Source: Thoreauomyces humboldtii | Taxonomy: Eukaryota > Chytridiomycota > Chytridiomycetes > Spizellomycetales > Powellomycetaceae | Assembly (NCBI GenBank): GCA_027596035.1 | Contig: JADGJA010000074.1 | Span: 8,430-49,570, forward strand | Direction: 5' to 3' | Length of the DNA: 41,141 nucleotides | Shown here: positions 10,834 to 20,709 of the stretch, one piece after another | Position numbering within the stretch: the first letter of the stretch is position 1 | Layout: every line of letters starts with the position of its first letter | Position numbers and translations under genes: made by a program | Notes under the pieces: generated by a model | What the model saw: only the letters and a program-made list of their open reading frames with translations | What the model was told of the DNA's origin: nothing | The model's database searches: none

Positions 10834-13050
10834 ATGGCAGCAACGGCTGCACCGTCTCCAGCTCACGACGTGACGGCAACGCGGAGCTTCTTCGACCTCC
10901 TCGACACGACGACAGGCATCCGGCCTCGAAGATCAGAAAAGTCAGGCATCCGTCGTCACGATCATCACGCGGCCTCTTCCAGCGACGAGGACGAGCAGTC
11001 CGACACCGTCTCGCACAATCACCGCCGTCGACCCCACGACCCACACCGGCCCAGGACGACGCTCCCGATCCCTCACCTCCATGCCGATCCCATCCGTGCA
11101 CCCACCCGTCGCGCCGAGACCCGCTGGCACGTCGTCCTGCCTCCCGTCGGAACCGACGAGGAGCTCCTGTCGGGAGATTACGCAGAGGACGCCCACGTCG
11201 ACGTCTGGGCTTCCGAGTCCCTCGACTGGAGTCCCGAGGCCGGGACGGTCAAGACGATGGCCAAGGAGGATCGGACCAGGACCAAGCTCGCCAGCCACTT
11301 CAGGACGCTGCTGCTGCACGACAGAGGGATCACCACCGTGGACCCAGGCTTCAAGGATTTCAGGTGCTTGGAGACCTTGAGCTTGACGGGCAACCGTCTG
11401 GGAGTCGAGGAATGTACCGGGATACCGGCTTCCGTGCGAGTGTTGAGTTGCAACGCCAACGGGTGGGTGGCCTTCCGTGGATGTGAAGCTTGGGGAATCG
11501 ATCGACGTGGCATACATGCTGAAACGTCTCGACAGCCTTCCGAACCTGCCTGTCATCCCCCACCTCACTCGACTGGTTCATCTCGGTCTGACTCACAACC
11601 GCATCGAGTCGTTGGCATCATGCACCACGGCAGTGACGGCACCCGACCTGCTCTCTCTGGACGTCAGCTGGAACCGCCTGCACGACCTGGAAGAGACGAT
11701 CCGCGTCATCTCGCGCTGGGCAAAGCTGAAAAGTTTGGTGCTCATGGTATGCTTGTCACGCCGTCTCGACGTCTCCTCGTTGCGCCCCGGCATGAAAAGC
11801 TCATGCATCTGTCAAGTAGGGAAACCCAATCTTCCTCCTCCCAAACTACCGTCGTCACATCCAGTCCCGACTTGCATCCCTCACCACCTTGGACGACGTG
11901 CCTGTCGAGACCACCGCCAACGCACGCACCGACGCTTCCAAATCCACCTCGATCCCAACCACCACCACGCTCCGCATCCGAGTGACATCCCTCATCAACC
12001 CACCACTTCCCGTTCCCCGCGTCGCGACGACGACGACGCCGCCGATCGATCCGTCCCAACCGGCCGACGTCCACGCCTACCAGATCCAGATCCGGCTGGG
12101 AAGGACACCGTATCACGAGACGACCACGCCGTCCGTCTCGGCCGTGCTCCCGCCGGCACCGGGCGAAGCGGACGACAGGACCGCGACGGGGGGAGCTGCG
12201 GGCAAGAAGAAGAAGAAGGACAAGGTGGAGGAGGTGGTGGACGTGGACGCGGTCAGAAGGTTCGAGGTCGGGTTCGAGACGTCCGTCACGAAGCAGGTCG
12301 AGTGGACCCTCGCTGACGCTCTCAAGGGTAAAGACGAAGTAGCTTGACCCCCCGTGTTCGAAGGAACTTTGATTCTATCTGCTCATGCTGAAATCTGTTT
12401 CGAAACTGTTTTCCTTTTCTTTCTTTGCTTTGCATCCAACTCAGATGGAATGACTCTGACGCTCCTCCAGACCCGACAGTCCCACGTAGCTGTCGCGCCA
12501 CCACCTCCCGCACCCTCCGAGTCGTCTCGACCGGGATCCGGACGACGCCCTTCCATCAGCACGTCTTCCAGCAAGCCCCCGGCCAGCAAGTCCAAGTTGC
12601 AGAGCGCCGCCAGCAAGTCCCATCTATCGGGAAAGAACTCGGAAGACACGGGTGAGACCCGTCTCTCGATGAGCGTGGGGTTCGGAGTCGAATGGCCGCT
12701 AAACCATCGTCTTTTCTTCTGACGATGTGCAGCCCAATGGACTTTAGGTCCTGTCGAGACGTTCACGGCGGGATCGGTGACGATACCTCTACAGACGTTC
12801 CTGGAGGGTCAGGTGAGACGGGGGGCTGCAGGTCGGAGATACCCGCTCGCTTCAGGATCTTCACACCATGCATGGAATCTCTTTCTCCCGTCAGACGCAC
12901 GTGGAAGGGGACTACATATTCGAACAGCCACAGGATTCCGGCGTGGTGCCGCTTTTCACGGGTACGGTGTCGGCCGGAGTTTGGCTGAACCCGGAACCTG
13001 TCGCCACCCCGCCGCAGCCCAAGCCCATCGCAACAGGTCCGACGGGGTGA
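10834..13050 (+). CDS. Leucine-rich-repeat protein with C-terminal beta-rich region
   Basis: Six exons are predicted: 10834-11462, 11536-11746, 11820-12327, 12445-12651, 12733-12812 and 12895-13050, giving 596 aa. The N-terminal 100 residues are disordered and His/Arg/Ser-rich. A block of four to five leucine-rich repeats lies at about 150-290 (LETLSLTGNRL, VRVLSCNANGLPNLP, LVHLGLTHNRIESL, LLSLDVSWNRLHDLE, LKSLVLMGNPIFLLPNYR). It is closed by a GNPIFLLPNYR cap typical of SDS22/LRRCT-like endings. The rest holds beta-strand-like segments (HAYQIQIRLGRTPY, RFEVGFETSVTKQVEWTL) separated by Ala/Ser/Lys-rich linkers, a KKKKKDK patch and a Ser-rich linker. LRR followed by a beta-domain recalls LRRC43-like proteins, but this is only a resemblance. 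It is probably an intracellular scaffold, since no signal peptide or membrane segment is seen. The first intron junction was chosen because it keeps the LRR spacing continuous. Confidence 0.75.
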
Positions 13051-13241
13051 ACCGTAGGCGATACCGGGGCAGTGTGGTACGGAGAGTCATCGCGTGTTCA
13101 CCCTCTCTATTGCACCTGTCCGGTCCGCGCATTGTCGCTGTGAAATATATCATACGCTTTCAAAAAAAGGAGAATCAGGAACAAACAAAAAAAAAACCTT
13201 TCACATGGACACCATCGTCGTCCCCTCCCTCCCACAATGAT

Positions 13242-14612
13242 TCAGATCCGGAAGGGCGTCCTCCTGACCATCCCTTTGACCTTCTCCACGAACCCGCCCT
13301 TGCTGTTAGCCTTGACAAAGGTCTGAGTCGCGATCCTCACGACGGAACCCACCAGACCCGCCATCCAGACACCCTCCCCGTCCTCGTCGTCGTCGTCGCC
13401 GGACGCGCCGGGGACCTCCACGTCGAAGGTCAGTTCGCGGAGGATGGTTTCCAGCCAATCGAGCCTCTCCACGTCGTCGTCCTCGTAGGCCAGCGAGAAG
13501 CCGCTGACGGTCACGTCGCTGGCGTTCCCGGCGGCGTACTCTCCCACCAGCTTCATGAGAAGGGTGAAACCACCCGCGACGGTAAGACCCTTGACGGTGG
13601 CGTTGACGTTGCGACCCTGCACGAGGTGAGTCGTGGATGGAAGGGCCACGTCGATGACCCGTTGGTCCTCGTAGTAGATGGAGAAGCAGAGGGAGAACAA
13701 CTGAGGTGCGAAGGAGACGGGATGGGGGTTGGAGAAGGCGAGGACGGCCGACAGACGGTACTGGGTAAACGAGATGGGCGTGGCGGACTGATCCACGAGC
13801 GTCACGTTGTACTGCGTTCCGTTGAGAGGTGGAAGCGTGCCTGCAAGAGTGAAAAAACATGACACCTATGAGCATACCGCATCGAAGTTGCATTCGAAAG
13901 CGGGATCGCCCCATCTCGACTCACCGTGATCGACGGTAGCGAACTGCTCGACCGGCACTACCCACGACCCGATGCCGCGTAGGCTCAGCATCGGACTGGC
14001 GAGGATGCGTAGTGTCTGATGCGGGATGGACGTGACACCTTTCCTGACCAGTTTGCTGAAAAACTTGGTGTCGATGTGTCCCAGCAGAGCCTCAAAGTCG
14101 ACCTCCACCTCGCTGCTACCCCGAGGGACCGAGATGCCTGGGAACTGCAAAGCGGCGATCCGTCTGTCCCCTGCGAGGACCGAGACGAGGGTCGACTGGA
14201 GGGTCACGTCCACCGGCGGAACGGGATCGTTGCGGGACAGCGCCTGAACGCGGACCTGCACGCCTTCCGGTTTCACGGCGATGATGTGGAGGGAGCGGAA
14301 GTCTGCGTGACCGTCGGACAGAGCCTCGTGGAGGCGGTGTGGGATGTAGAGGAAGTACACGAGCGGCAGGGCGATGGATGTGGCGATGAGGAGGAGGATA
14401 AAGATGGCGGCGACTGCCTGACGCCTGGTCACGGGCTTGCGGAGGAAGGGGAACCGTATGGAGGACTTGACAGAGACTGGCGTTATTGGACGAACGTCGT
14501 CCGTGCGGTTCTCTTCTTCCGCACGAGGATTCGTAGGTGAGGGAGGTGCTTCCTGTTGTTGCCCGAGAAGCGGAGAGGACTCTGAGGCCCCGTGGTGGTC
14601 TCCCGACCGCAT
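13242..14612 (-). CDS. Single-pass membrane protein, fungal DUF3712 type
   Basis: Two exons are predicted, 14612-13925 and 13840-13242, joined in phase 1 to give 428 aa. The N-terminal 60 residues are cytosolic-looking (Pro/Glu/Ser rich, basic just before the membrane: FLRKPVTRRQ). One hydrophobic helix follows at about 66-90 (AVAAIFILLLIATSIALPLVYFLYI). The remaining ~335 residues are beta-rich and carry N-glycosylation sequons (NGTQYNVT, NVNAT, NASDVT), so they are probably lumenal or extracellular. This matches the plan of fungal DUF3712 membrane proteins, whose beta-domains resemble LEA-2/vacuolar adhesion-like folds. A short Asp-rich run (SGDDDDEDGEG) interrupts the C-terminal part. Molecular role is unknown. 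The gene is tail-to-tail with the LRR gene, with 191 bp between the stops. Confidence 0.75.
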
Positions 14613-15114
14613 GATAGCTGGTGTACGGAATGCAGATCAAAGAGAGCGATGAGAGGGAGAGAGACCGGGGGTCTATTCAGATATCGTTCAAGGAAACTGC
14701 TGAGTAGCTTGCTGATGAGGGGTGAGTGAGACTGGTGCCAGTTGAATGGATGAGGTACTAGCAGCAAAAAGTGAAGCGCAGGTTGAGGCCACCGCGAAGA
14801 CGGAACACCACGTCAGAGCGCCGCAAGTACAGCACACCCCTGATACCTTCTTTCTCCTGTTTCTCCTGAGGGAAACGCTAAAGCGTTGTGCTGCTGCAGT
14901 ATGTTTGCTTGGTCAATGCCACTCTTCCCCAAATGTCGTAAAAGGGACTGGGAGACGACGGGGAGGGAATGACACAACCCCTTTGCGTTTCCAACCTTGA
15001 CACTTCCCGCCCCCCCCTGTGTGACCCATGACGGTGCCCGTACTGTACAGTGTATGCAGCTCAAAAAGTATCTTGCCCAAAAAAATGACGTGAAAGAATG
15101 GAAAGGATCGCTTT
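14613..15114. other. Intergenic region upstream of the DUF3712 gene
   Basis: This 502-bp stretch contains the promoter of the DUF3712-type gene and the 3' flank of choline kinase. It includes a 14-bp perfect dyad at 14874-14887 (aacgct aa agcgtt), a C-run at about 15010-15017 and the 9-mer gtactgtac at 15040-15048. No coding potential is evident. Confidence 0.45.
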
Positions 15115-16717
15115 CTATAGCGCAAGCATATCCTTCTTGATGCGCCAGTACTCCGCAAAGCGGGTGCATGCGTACCCGACGTAATCAAAGTCAATGTCGG
15201 TCTGACTGGCCTGCATGAGACCCCACAGGCCCCAGATGAGGTGGGAAGCCAAGCGAAACTTGTCCGCCTCCCGCCTCATGAAGGTCAGCTCGCGTTGCCG
15301 GTCCTCGGCCGACGTCGCAACGTTCTCGTGCTTCGGTGCCGCGTCCATGTAGGCGTTGAAGAAGACGTCCTGCTCCTCCCGCGTCGGGTATCGGCCAAAG
15401 TCCATCTTGTGCGGCGTGGGGCAGTGGTAGTCGGCGGCCCACTCGCAAAAGTGGTTGGCAACGTCGTAGCCGCGATAGTTGATGCTCGAGTACTCGTAGT
15501 CGACCACCACGATGGCGCCGTCCCGGTTCTTCCGGAGGACGTTGCCGTACTGACAGTCGTTGTGCGCAAACACGAGCGGACTGTGCATGCCGTGCAGGTT
15601 GTCCTCCACCTCGTCGATCTCGCCGGGTATCACCTTGACGTCGACGACCTTCCGCATGGCCTTGTACCGATCCGGCTGCGTGCGTTTGAGGGTGGTCACG
15701 GACTTGAGAGCCATCTTCTGCCATCTTCGAAGCTTGTTCCAAAGGTCGGATGAGGTGGTCGACTCCAGATCGTGCTGGCGGTGATGCGCCTCGACAGAGT
15801 GGATCAGCTGATGCAGCTTGTACAGCTGGACGGCGATCTTGCGTGACGTTTCGGGATCCCTGAAGTCTTCCTTGGTGAGCGTAACGCTGTCGACTAAGGG
15901 TAAGGTGAGTCGACTGCGAGCAATTCAACTTGCCATGGGCCAAAGGCATCCTACCGAAGTGTTCGAATCGCCCGTTGGCAAAAGCTCCCAGCAGTCTCGG
16001 AGCAACGCCGTGCTCGCTCATCTTGACCAGCCAATACATTTCCCGATCGCGCTTGATGAACTGTCCGGCACCGGCACCGTAGATCCTGAGGACGACCTTG
16101 TTGGGCGGCGTGGCGGGATGCCCGGGACGGTCGTGATCGCGCGGTCCCGTGACAAAGTAGATGCAGTTGGTCATTGCGCCGGACACCCGTTCCAGTTTGA
16201 GCTGCGATGGATTCTCGACGTGATCCCATTCTTTGGGCATGAGTTCCATGAGCACGGACAGGACAGATGTTTGCAACTCCAGGCCCTTCAGATGTCTAAA
16301 AGCATGGAGCGTCAACAAAAGGTTGGACTAAAAAATCCACATGTTCTTGCTCGACTTGAGCGGAACCTTTCTAACTTACGGATCGACGACATCTTGGGAC
16401 ACGGGAATACCGCTCTCCTCGAGGAAGACGGTGAGGCTGTCCTGCTTCCCGCCGAGGTCTGACACATCGGATACGTCCGACATGAGTGACTCTGTGTCAT
16501 CGTTGTCGTGATGAGGAGCATGGAGGAGCGTCCCGTCGTTTTGGTGATCGGAAGGACGCACGGACTCCTCGTGCTCCGAGCGCGACGGAAAGTATGCGTC
16601 TTTTTCGACTTGAGGGGTTGGAGGTTGGACATGAGGTTGTGGATCTCCTCCGCTTGAACTGTGGCCCTTGTCGGCTGAAGAGACGAGAGAGACGGTGATG
16701 TCTGCGGGTTGCTGCAT
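15115..16717 (-). CDS. Choline/ethanolamine kinase
   Basis: This enzyme phosphorylates choline or ethanolamine with ATP, the entry step of the Kennedy pathway to phosphatidylcholine and phosphatidylethanolamine. Three exons are predicted: 16717-16380, 16295-15955 and 15893-15115, giving 485 aa. Residues 1-110 are an acidic, Ser-rich extension. The kinase fold starts at about 115 (LERVSGAMTNCIYFV is the ATP-loop equivalent, VVLRIYGAGAG follows). The catalytic Brenner motif is VFAHNDCQYGNVL at about 334-346 with Asp at about 339. The choline-kinase motif DYEYSSINYRGYDVANHF begins at about 358. The C-terminus ends with the typical helices (LIWGLWGLMQASQTDIDFDY, RFAEYWRIKKDML). Length lies between human (about 450) and yeast Cki1 (582). 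Sequence alone does not tell choline from ethanolamine preference. The start at 16717 is the most downstream ATG before the acidic region; two further upstream ATGs at 16792 and 16771 are in frame. Confidence 0.92.
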
Positions 16718-17168
16718 GCTTCGATTACAGGAAGTGTGGTTCGTAAATAAAGTGCAATGGGAAGCACGCATTGCCAAAGAACAATGACGCATGTGCCGAT
16801 CAGATTATTAGAGTTGGCAGACTGATTGTCCGAACGGATCGGACGGAGCGCCAGGCGTAACGCGTCTCCTCCGCGCACATCTCGCGTTGTTCCGGCCTTC
16901 TGCCTCGGCCACATGGACCACCGATCAGTCATGTCCAGCGACCTTTTGAATGCAGCATCAGAGGCATCCTTGACGGAAACACACTCTGCGCGCTCGGATG
17001 TTCGCGAAATCTGAGCTCCACATCTTAACCGCAGCAGAACGACGAGCTTCCGGCGTAGAAAGAGAGAGGAGAGTTGCCAAAAGTAAATGGCGTGCAATCC
17101 TTCTTGATCGACGCTAAAATCTCTCATGGGATTTCCATACAGACAGCAGCGCATTGCGTTGTTTGTCC
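16718..17168. other. Intergenic region upstream of choline kinase
   Basis: This 451-bp stretch between two same-strand genes should hold the choline kinase promoter and the 3' end of the SQS1-like gene. No conserved element, TATA box or coding frame stands out. Confidence 0.4.
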
Positions 17169-18614
17169 TCAAAGAACATTGCCGAGGCCAGACCGTCTCT
17201 CACGCACCAGGACCTCGACGGGAGCTACAATCCCGGTTCCGTCCGCACCTAGTGACTGCCCAGGTTGCCAACCCATCATCTTGAGCATACGGTGTCCAAT
17301 GTTTGACTCCCCTATCGCGCTGCTTCCATGACCCACGATGTCGCCAGTTCTTGGCTTCGCGGACTGATCAGGCGGGCCCGGCTTCTTCGGCAACACCCTT
17401 CGATCTCGGGTGAAGGACGCCGCGGCGCGGGTGTTGCCTTCGAAGAGGCCACCGGATTCAGTGACAATCTGCTGGACCAGAGACTTCCATCCAGGGGGAG
17501 TGGCGGACCTCTGCGTTCGGATCAGCACCACCGTCTTTGCCTTGCCCTTGCCTCTAGTTTTGGGAAGGATCTTGTAATGTTTGGCTAGAGAGCAGACGAG
17601 ACGACGAACAGCGCCCGGCATGGGTGCTAGCGGTATCTCGTTCATCTGTCTTCTACCCTGACGCGGTGGTTCCGCCAGCTGACGCATGTCGTCGTTCACA
17701 TTGTGAAGAAATTCGGTCACCTGACGCGTTATCCGCGGCCCTGCCTTCGCTAAGCTCTCCGCCAGTCCTTGACCTTCGGCCTTGCGATTTGCGGCAACAA
17801 CGGCACGCGTGGTGAGCTGGGCATTGCGATTCCGTTTCGCGGCTTTTCGAAGTTGCGTGCGACTGAGGGGTAGAGCGAGCTCGGATGCCGAGAGGCCGTC
17901 TAGGTCGCTACCAAGATCGCTATCATGCGGAATCGGTTTCGGCGCAAACTCGGCTTTTCGAGTCCGCTGAAATCGTCGCTCTGACTCGTCCGCGCGCGCC
18001 CCGGCCTTCCAAGCGGACGGTCCGCCTTCGAAATCCGCTTTCAGATATTGTTCTTCCGCGCGTTCCTCATCCTCATCGCTGTCAAGCTGCAGATTGTCCA
18101 AAATCTGCAGGGCATCATCGTCGTCATCGTCGTCTTCCGACGATCCACTTTCCACCCACCGATCGACTCCTAGCATCAGATCCTCGAACAGCCCCGCTTC
18201 GTCTCCACTGTCTCCCTCCAAATACATGTCGGTAGGCTCGATCGTAGCGAGGGAGGAAATCATCGAAAGGTCTCCCACGGAAGCGTTCTGGATGTAGTCG
18301 AGGGCCAATGCCATCTCGACATCATCATCGTCCTTGTCATCGGCTGTGGACCTCGGATGAGAACTCCTGCCATGCCGTCCTCTTCCTCCTCCCCGCCCAC
18401 CTCGTCGAGCGGAGCTTTGACTTCTACGCCGCTGGTTGCGAGTGGGTGGGGAGAGACTGATGAACTCTTCCTGCGGGACAGTTGTTTCCGAAACTACGCC
18501 GACGACGGAGTCCAAGGTTTCCTCGACAACTACATGTACGGCAGTGCCTTCGAGAGAGGGATCTCCTTGCCGATCGAGTACAAAAAGAGGTCTGTTCTGA
18601 CCCTTGCGAGGCAT
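17169..18614 (-). CDS. SQS1: R3H and G-patch protein, SQS1/PFA1-like
   Basis: This is an intronless frame of 481 aa with the family order: disordered Arg/Gly-rich and acidic N-terminus, R3H domain, then C-terminal G-patch. An RGGRGGGRGRHGR patch lies near residues 70-82, and an Asp-rich run (SSEDDDDDDDA) near 155. The R3H-like segment is at about 333-375 (AVRRLVCSLAKHYKILPKTRG, then VVLIRTQRS). The G-patch is at about 438-480 (IGHRMLKMMGWQPGQSLGADGTG, ending RRSGLG). In yeast Sqs1 the G-patch binds and activates the helicase Prp43 during late 40S maturation, and a role in splicing was also proposed. The start at 18614 was taken as the first ATG giving an ordered MPRKGQ N-terminus; the open frame upstream continues but is hydrophobic and unlike the family. 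It is divergent from the DSK2 gene with 251 bp between starts. Confidence 0.88.
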   Translation of the reverse strand: MPRKGQNRPLFVLDRQGDPSLEGTAVHVVVEETLDSVVGVVSETTVPQEEFISLSPPTRNQRRRSQSSARRGGRGGGRGRHGRSSHPRSTADDKDDDDVEMALALDYIQNASVGDLSMISSLATIEPTDMYLEGDSGDEAGLFEDLMLGVDRWVESGSSEDDDDDDDALQILDNLQLDSDEDEERAEEQYLKADFEGGPSAWKAGARADESERRFQRTRKAEFAPKPIPHDSDLGSDLDGLSASELALPLSRTQLRKAAKRNRNAQLTTRAVVAANRKAEGQGLAESLAKAGPRITRQVTEFLHNVNDDMRQLAEPPRQGRRQMNEIPLAPMPGAVRRLVCSLAKHYKILPKTRGKGKAKTVVLIRTQRSATPPGWKSLVQQIVTESGGLFEGNTRAAASFTRDRRVLPKKPGPPDQSAKPRTGDIVGHGSSAIGESNIGHRMLKMMGWQPGQSLGADGTGIVAPVEVLVRERRSGLGNVL

Positions 18615-18865
18615 GCGAGGGATACTGGATGAGCAATGAAAGACTGTATCAGAAGTTGTGAACTGTATGGTAGCTGGTCTTTGGGAACCGATTAGGTATG
18701 GGAAGTGCGGGAAAAGCGTTTGAAGCGTCGAAGAAGAGGCCCAGCCGCCCAAGTGCGGTCATAACCGTCGGGCGGGAATTTCCTCCAAACAAACACTTCG
18801 CGACAAAGCACATTACACTCCTTCGTATCACCCTAACAACTAGAGACCCTCTACCAAAGACTATC

Positions 18866-20608
18866 ATGTCCTCTGAGCCGTTGAGCATCGTCTTCCGTCT
18901 GACTCCGGGACTGGAAAGCACGTCGGGTGCCGCGGACGTCGTTGTCCAGGTCGAAGATCCCTCAACTTCCACGCTCGCAGACCTCAAGCAGCAACTGGCT
19001 ACGAAACTCAAGTCCATCGCATCAGAGCAGCTCCGTCTGGTGTATGGCGGTCGCATCTTCAAAGACGACGAAGCACAGGTTGACTCCCTTGGCCTCAAGA
19101 ACAACGCCGTGGTACATGCCACAAAGCTAGCGACAAATCGCGCGGCCGACGAAGCCGGTTCTCCTGCCACTACCGTCCCGAACCCAAGACAACCGCCAGC
19201 TGGACCCGCAAGGAATGCATTTGGTCTTCCAGGTACCTTAATGGATTCATTAGACCGTCCGCGGCAGGGAGTGACAGGTCTAACCGTTCATTTACAGATA
19301 TGGCCGGGGCTCTGGAGAACCCCTTTGTTCGATCCATGCTTGAGAACCCCGACTTCGTGCGTTCGATGCTTGAGAACGATCCGCGTATCGCTCGTTTGGC
19401 AGAGGTATGCATTAGGGGCTTTTAGTCTTTGACAGGGGACGGCTTGTTGATACGTTTTCGCCAGTCGAATCCTCAGCTTCGTCAAACGTTGAGCGATCCT
19501 CGCTTTATGCGAGAGATGCTAGAGACCATGAGGAATCCGTCTCTTGTACGACTCTTTTGGAGTCTTTTGTGTGCAACTTGCTAGCGACTGATGCGCTCCT
19601 CTCGCAGAGTCAAGAAATGATGCGGAACGTAGATCGACAGCTCCTGAACATAGAAAATATACCTGGAGGCTTTAATGCTTTGTCATCGATGTATCACGAT
19701 ATGAATGGACCGATGGATCAGATGCGAGAGGAGAATCCTAGTACCGGTGAGGGAAACTCCGACGTTACGGAAGTTTTGAGATGGTGCTGATATATCGTTC
19801 TTGCAGATGAAACAAATAGACAGTTTGCTGAAATGTTTGGCGCTCAACGCCGATCTTCTGACGAGGGAACGGTCAATAACGACGCATTGCCAAATCCCTG
19901 GGCTGCTCCCCCTGCCCAGGCCCGACAGGCTTCGTCGGCACCCGGGGCGGCAGCGGGGGCGTTTGACCCGATGGGAGCGATGGGAGGGTTCCCCGGCCTG
20001 TTGCCTGGAGGTGGTGCCGGCGCGGATCCGTTCGCCATGTTCAACGTAAGTTGGTCGGATTGATCGTGTTCCGCCTCATCCCACCCTTTTTGCGGAGTTA
20101 ATGAATTTGACTCTTCAGGCATCGTCTACCTTGCCAGGTCAAACCCCGGGTCTTGACATGAACACGATGCTACAACAGCTTCAGATGATGCAAGGATTCT
20201 CCGGATTTCCACTCGCACAACATGAGCCAACGCAGGTTGCACAACCCTTACCTGCGGCACCAACGGCGATAGCCAATACTCAGGCGCATGAAGAGCGTTT
20301 TGCTTTGCAATTGGTGAGTCTGTCGTTGATGCAAAGTGCTTTGTAAATGAGCCGGCCTAAACGCAACGTTACAGAGCGCTCTATCGGACATGGGATTTCA
20401 GGTTTGCCATCCTATAACCGCTTTCATCCATATGAAACAGACGTGTACTGATATGTATCTCCTTCAAGGAAAAAGATCAGAACATTCGGGCATTATTGGC
20501 GGCAGTATGTGTTGTTATCTCCTCTTTCCGCGTCACATGCTCTAACATGTTGCTCCATAGGGGGGGAACGTCGAGGCTGCTATAGCCTACATGCTCGATT
20601 CTCCATGA
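18866..20608 (+). CDS. DSK2: Ubiquilin / Dsk2 ubiquitin-like shuttle protein
   Basis: Dsk2 carries polyubiquitinated proteins to the 26S proteasome: the N-terminal UBL docks on the proteasome and the C-terminal UBA binds ubiquitin. Nine exons are predicted: 18866-19232, 19298-19404, 19465-19545, 19608-19746, 19807-20045, 20119-20313, 20375-20401, 20469-20504 and 20561-20608, giving 412 aa with all phases consistent. The UBL covers about 6-85 ([19 protein letters not shown], then [11 protein letters not shown]). STI1-type repeats follow at about 123-230 ([49 protein letters not shown]). A Gly/Ala/Pro/Met-rich linker leads to the UBA at about 370-410 ([20 protein letters not shown], then [12 protein letters not shown]). 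Two very small exons of 27 and 36 nt encode the middle of the UBA. Confidence 0.93.
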
Positions 20609-20709
20609 TATCCTTTTCGATTCTGGTCGCTACCACTGCACTCCCCTTTGTACAAACTACCCCCCTTTATCGTGAATGAACATCTATTGCAAACCGGTGT
20701 GATCACAAT

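Noticed and set aside
10470..11486. 338-codon plus-strand frame across the divergent promoter and LRR exon 1
   Set aside because: It is Arg/Pro-rich shadow coding; the frame starting at 10834 gives conserved leucine-rich repeats.
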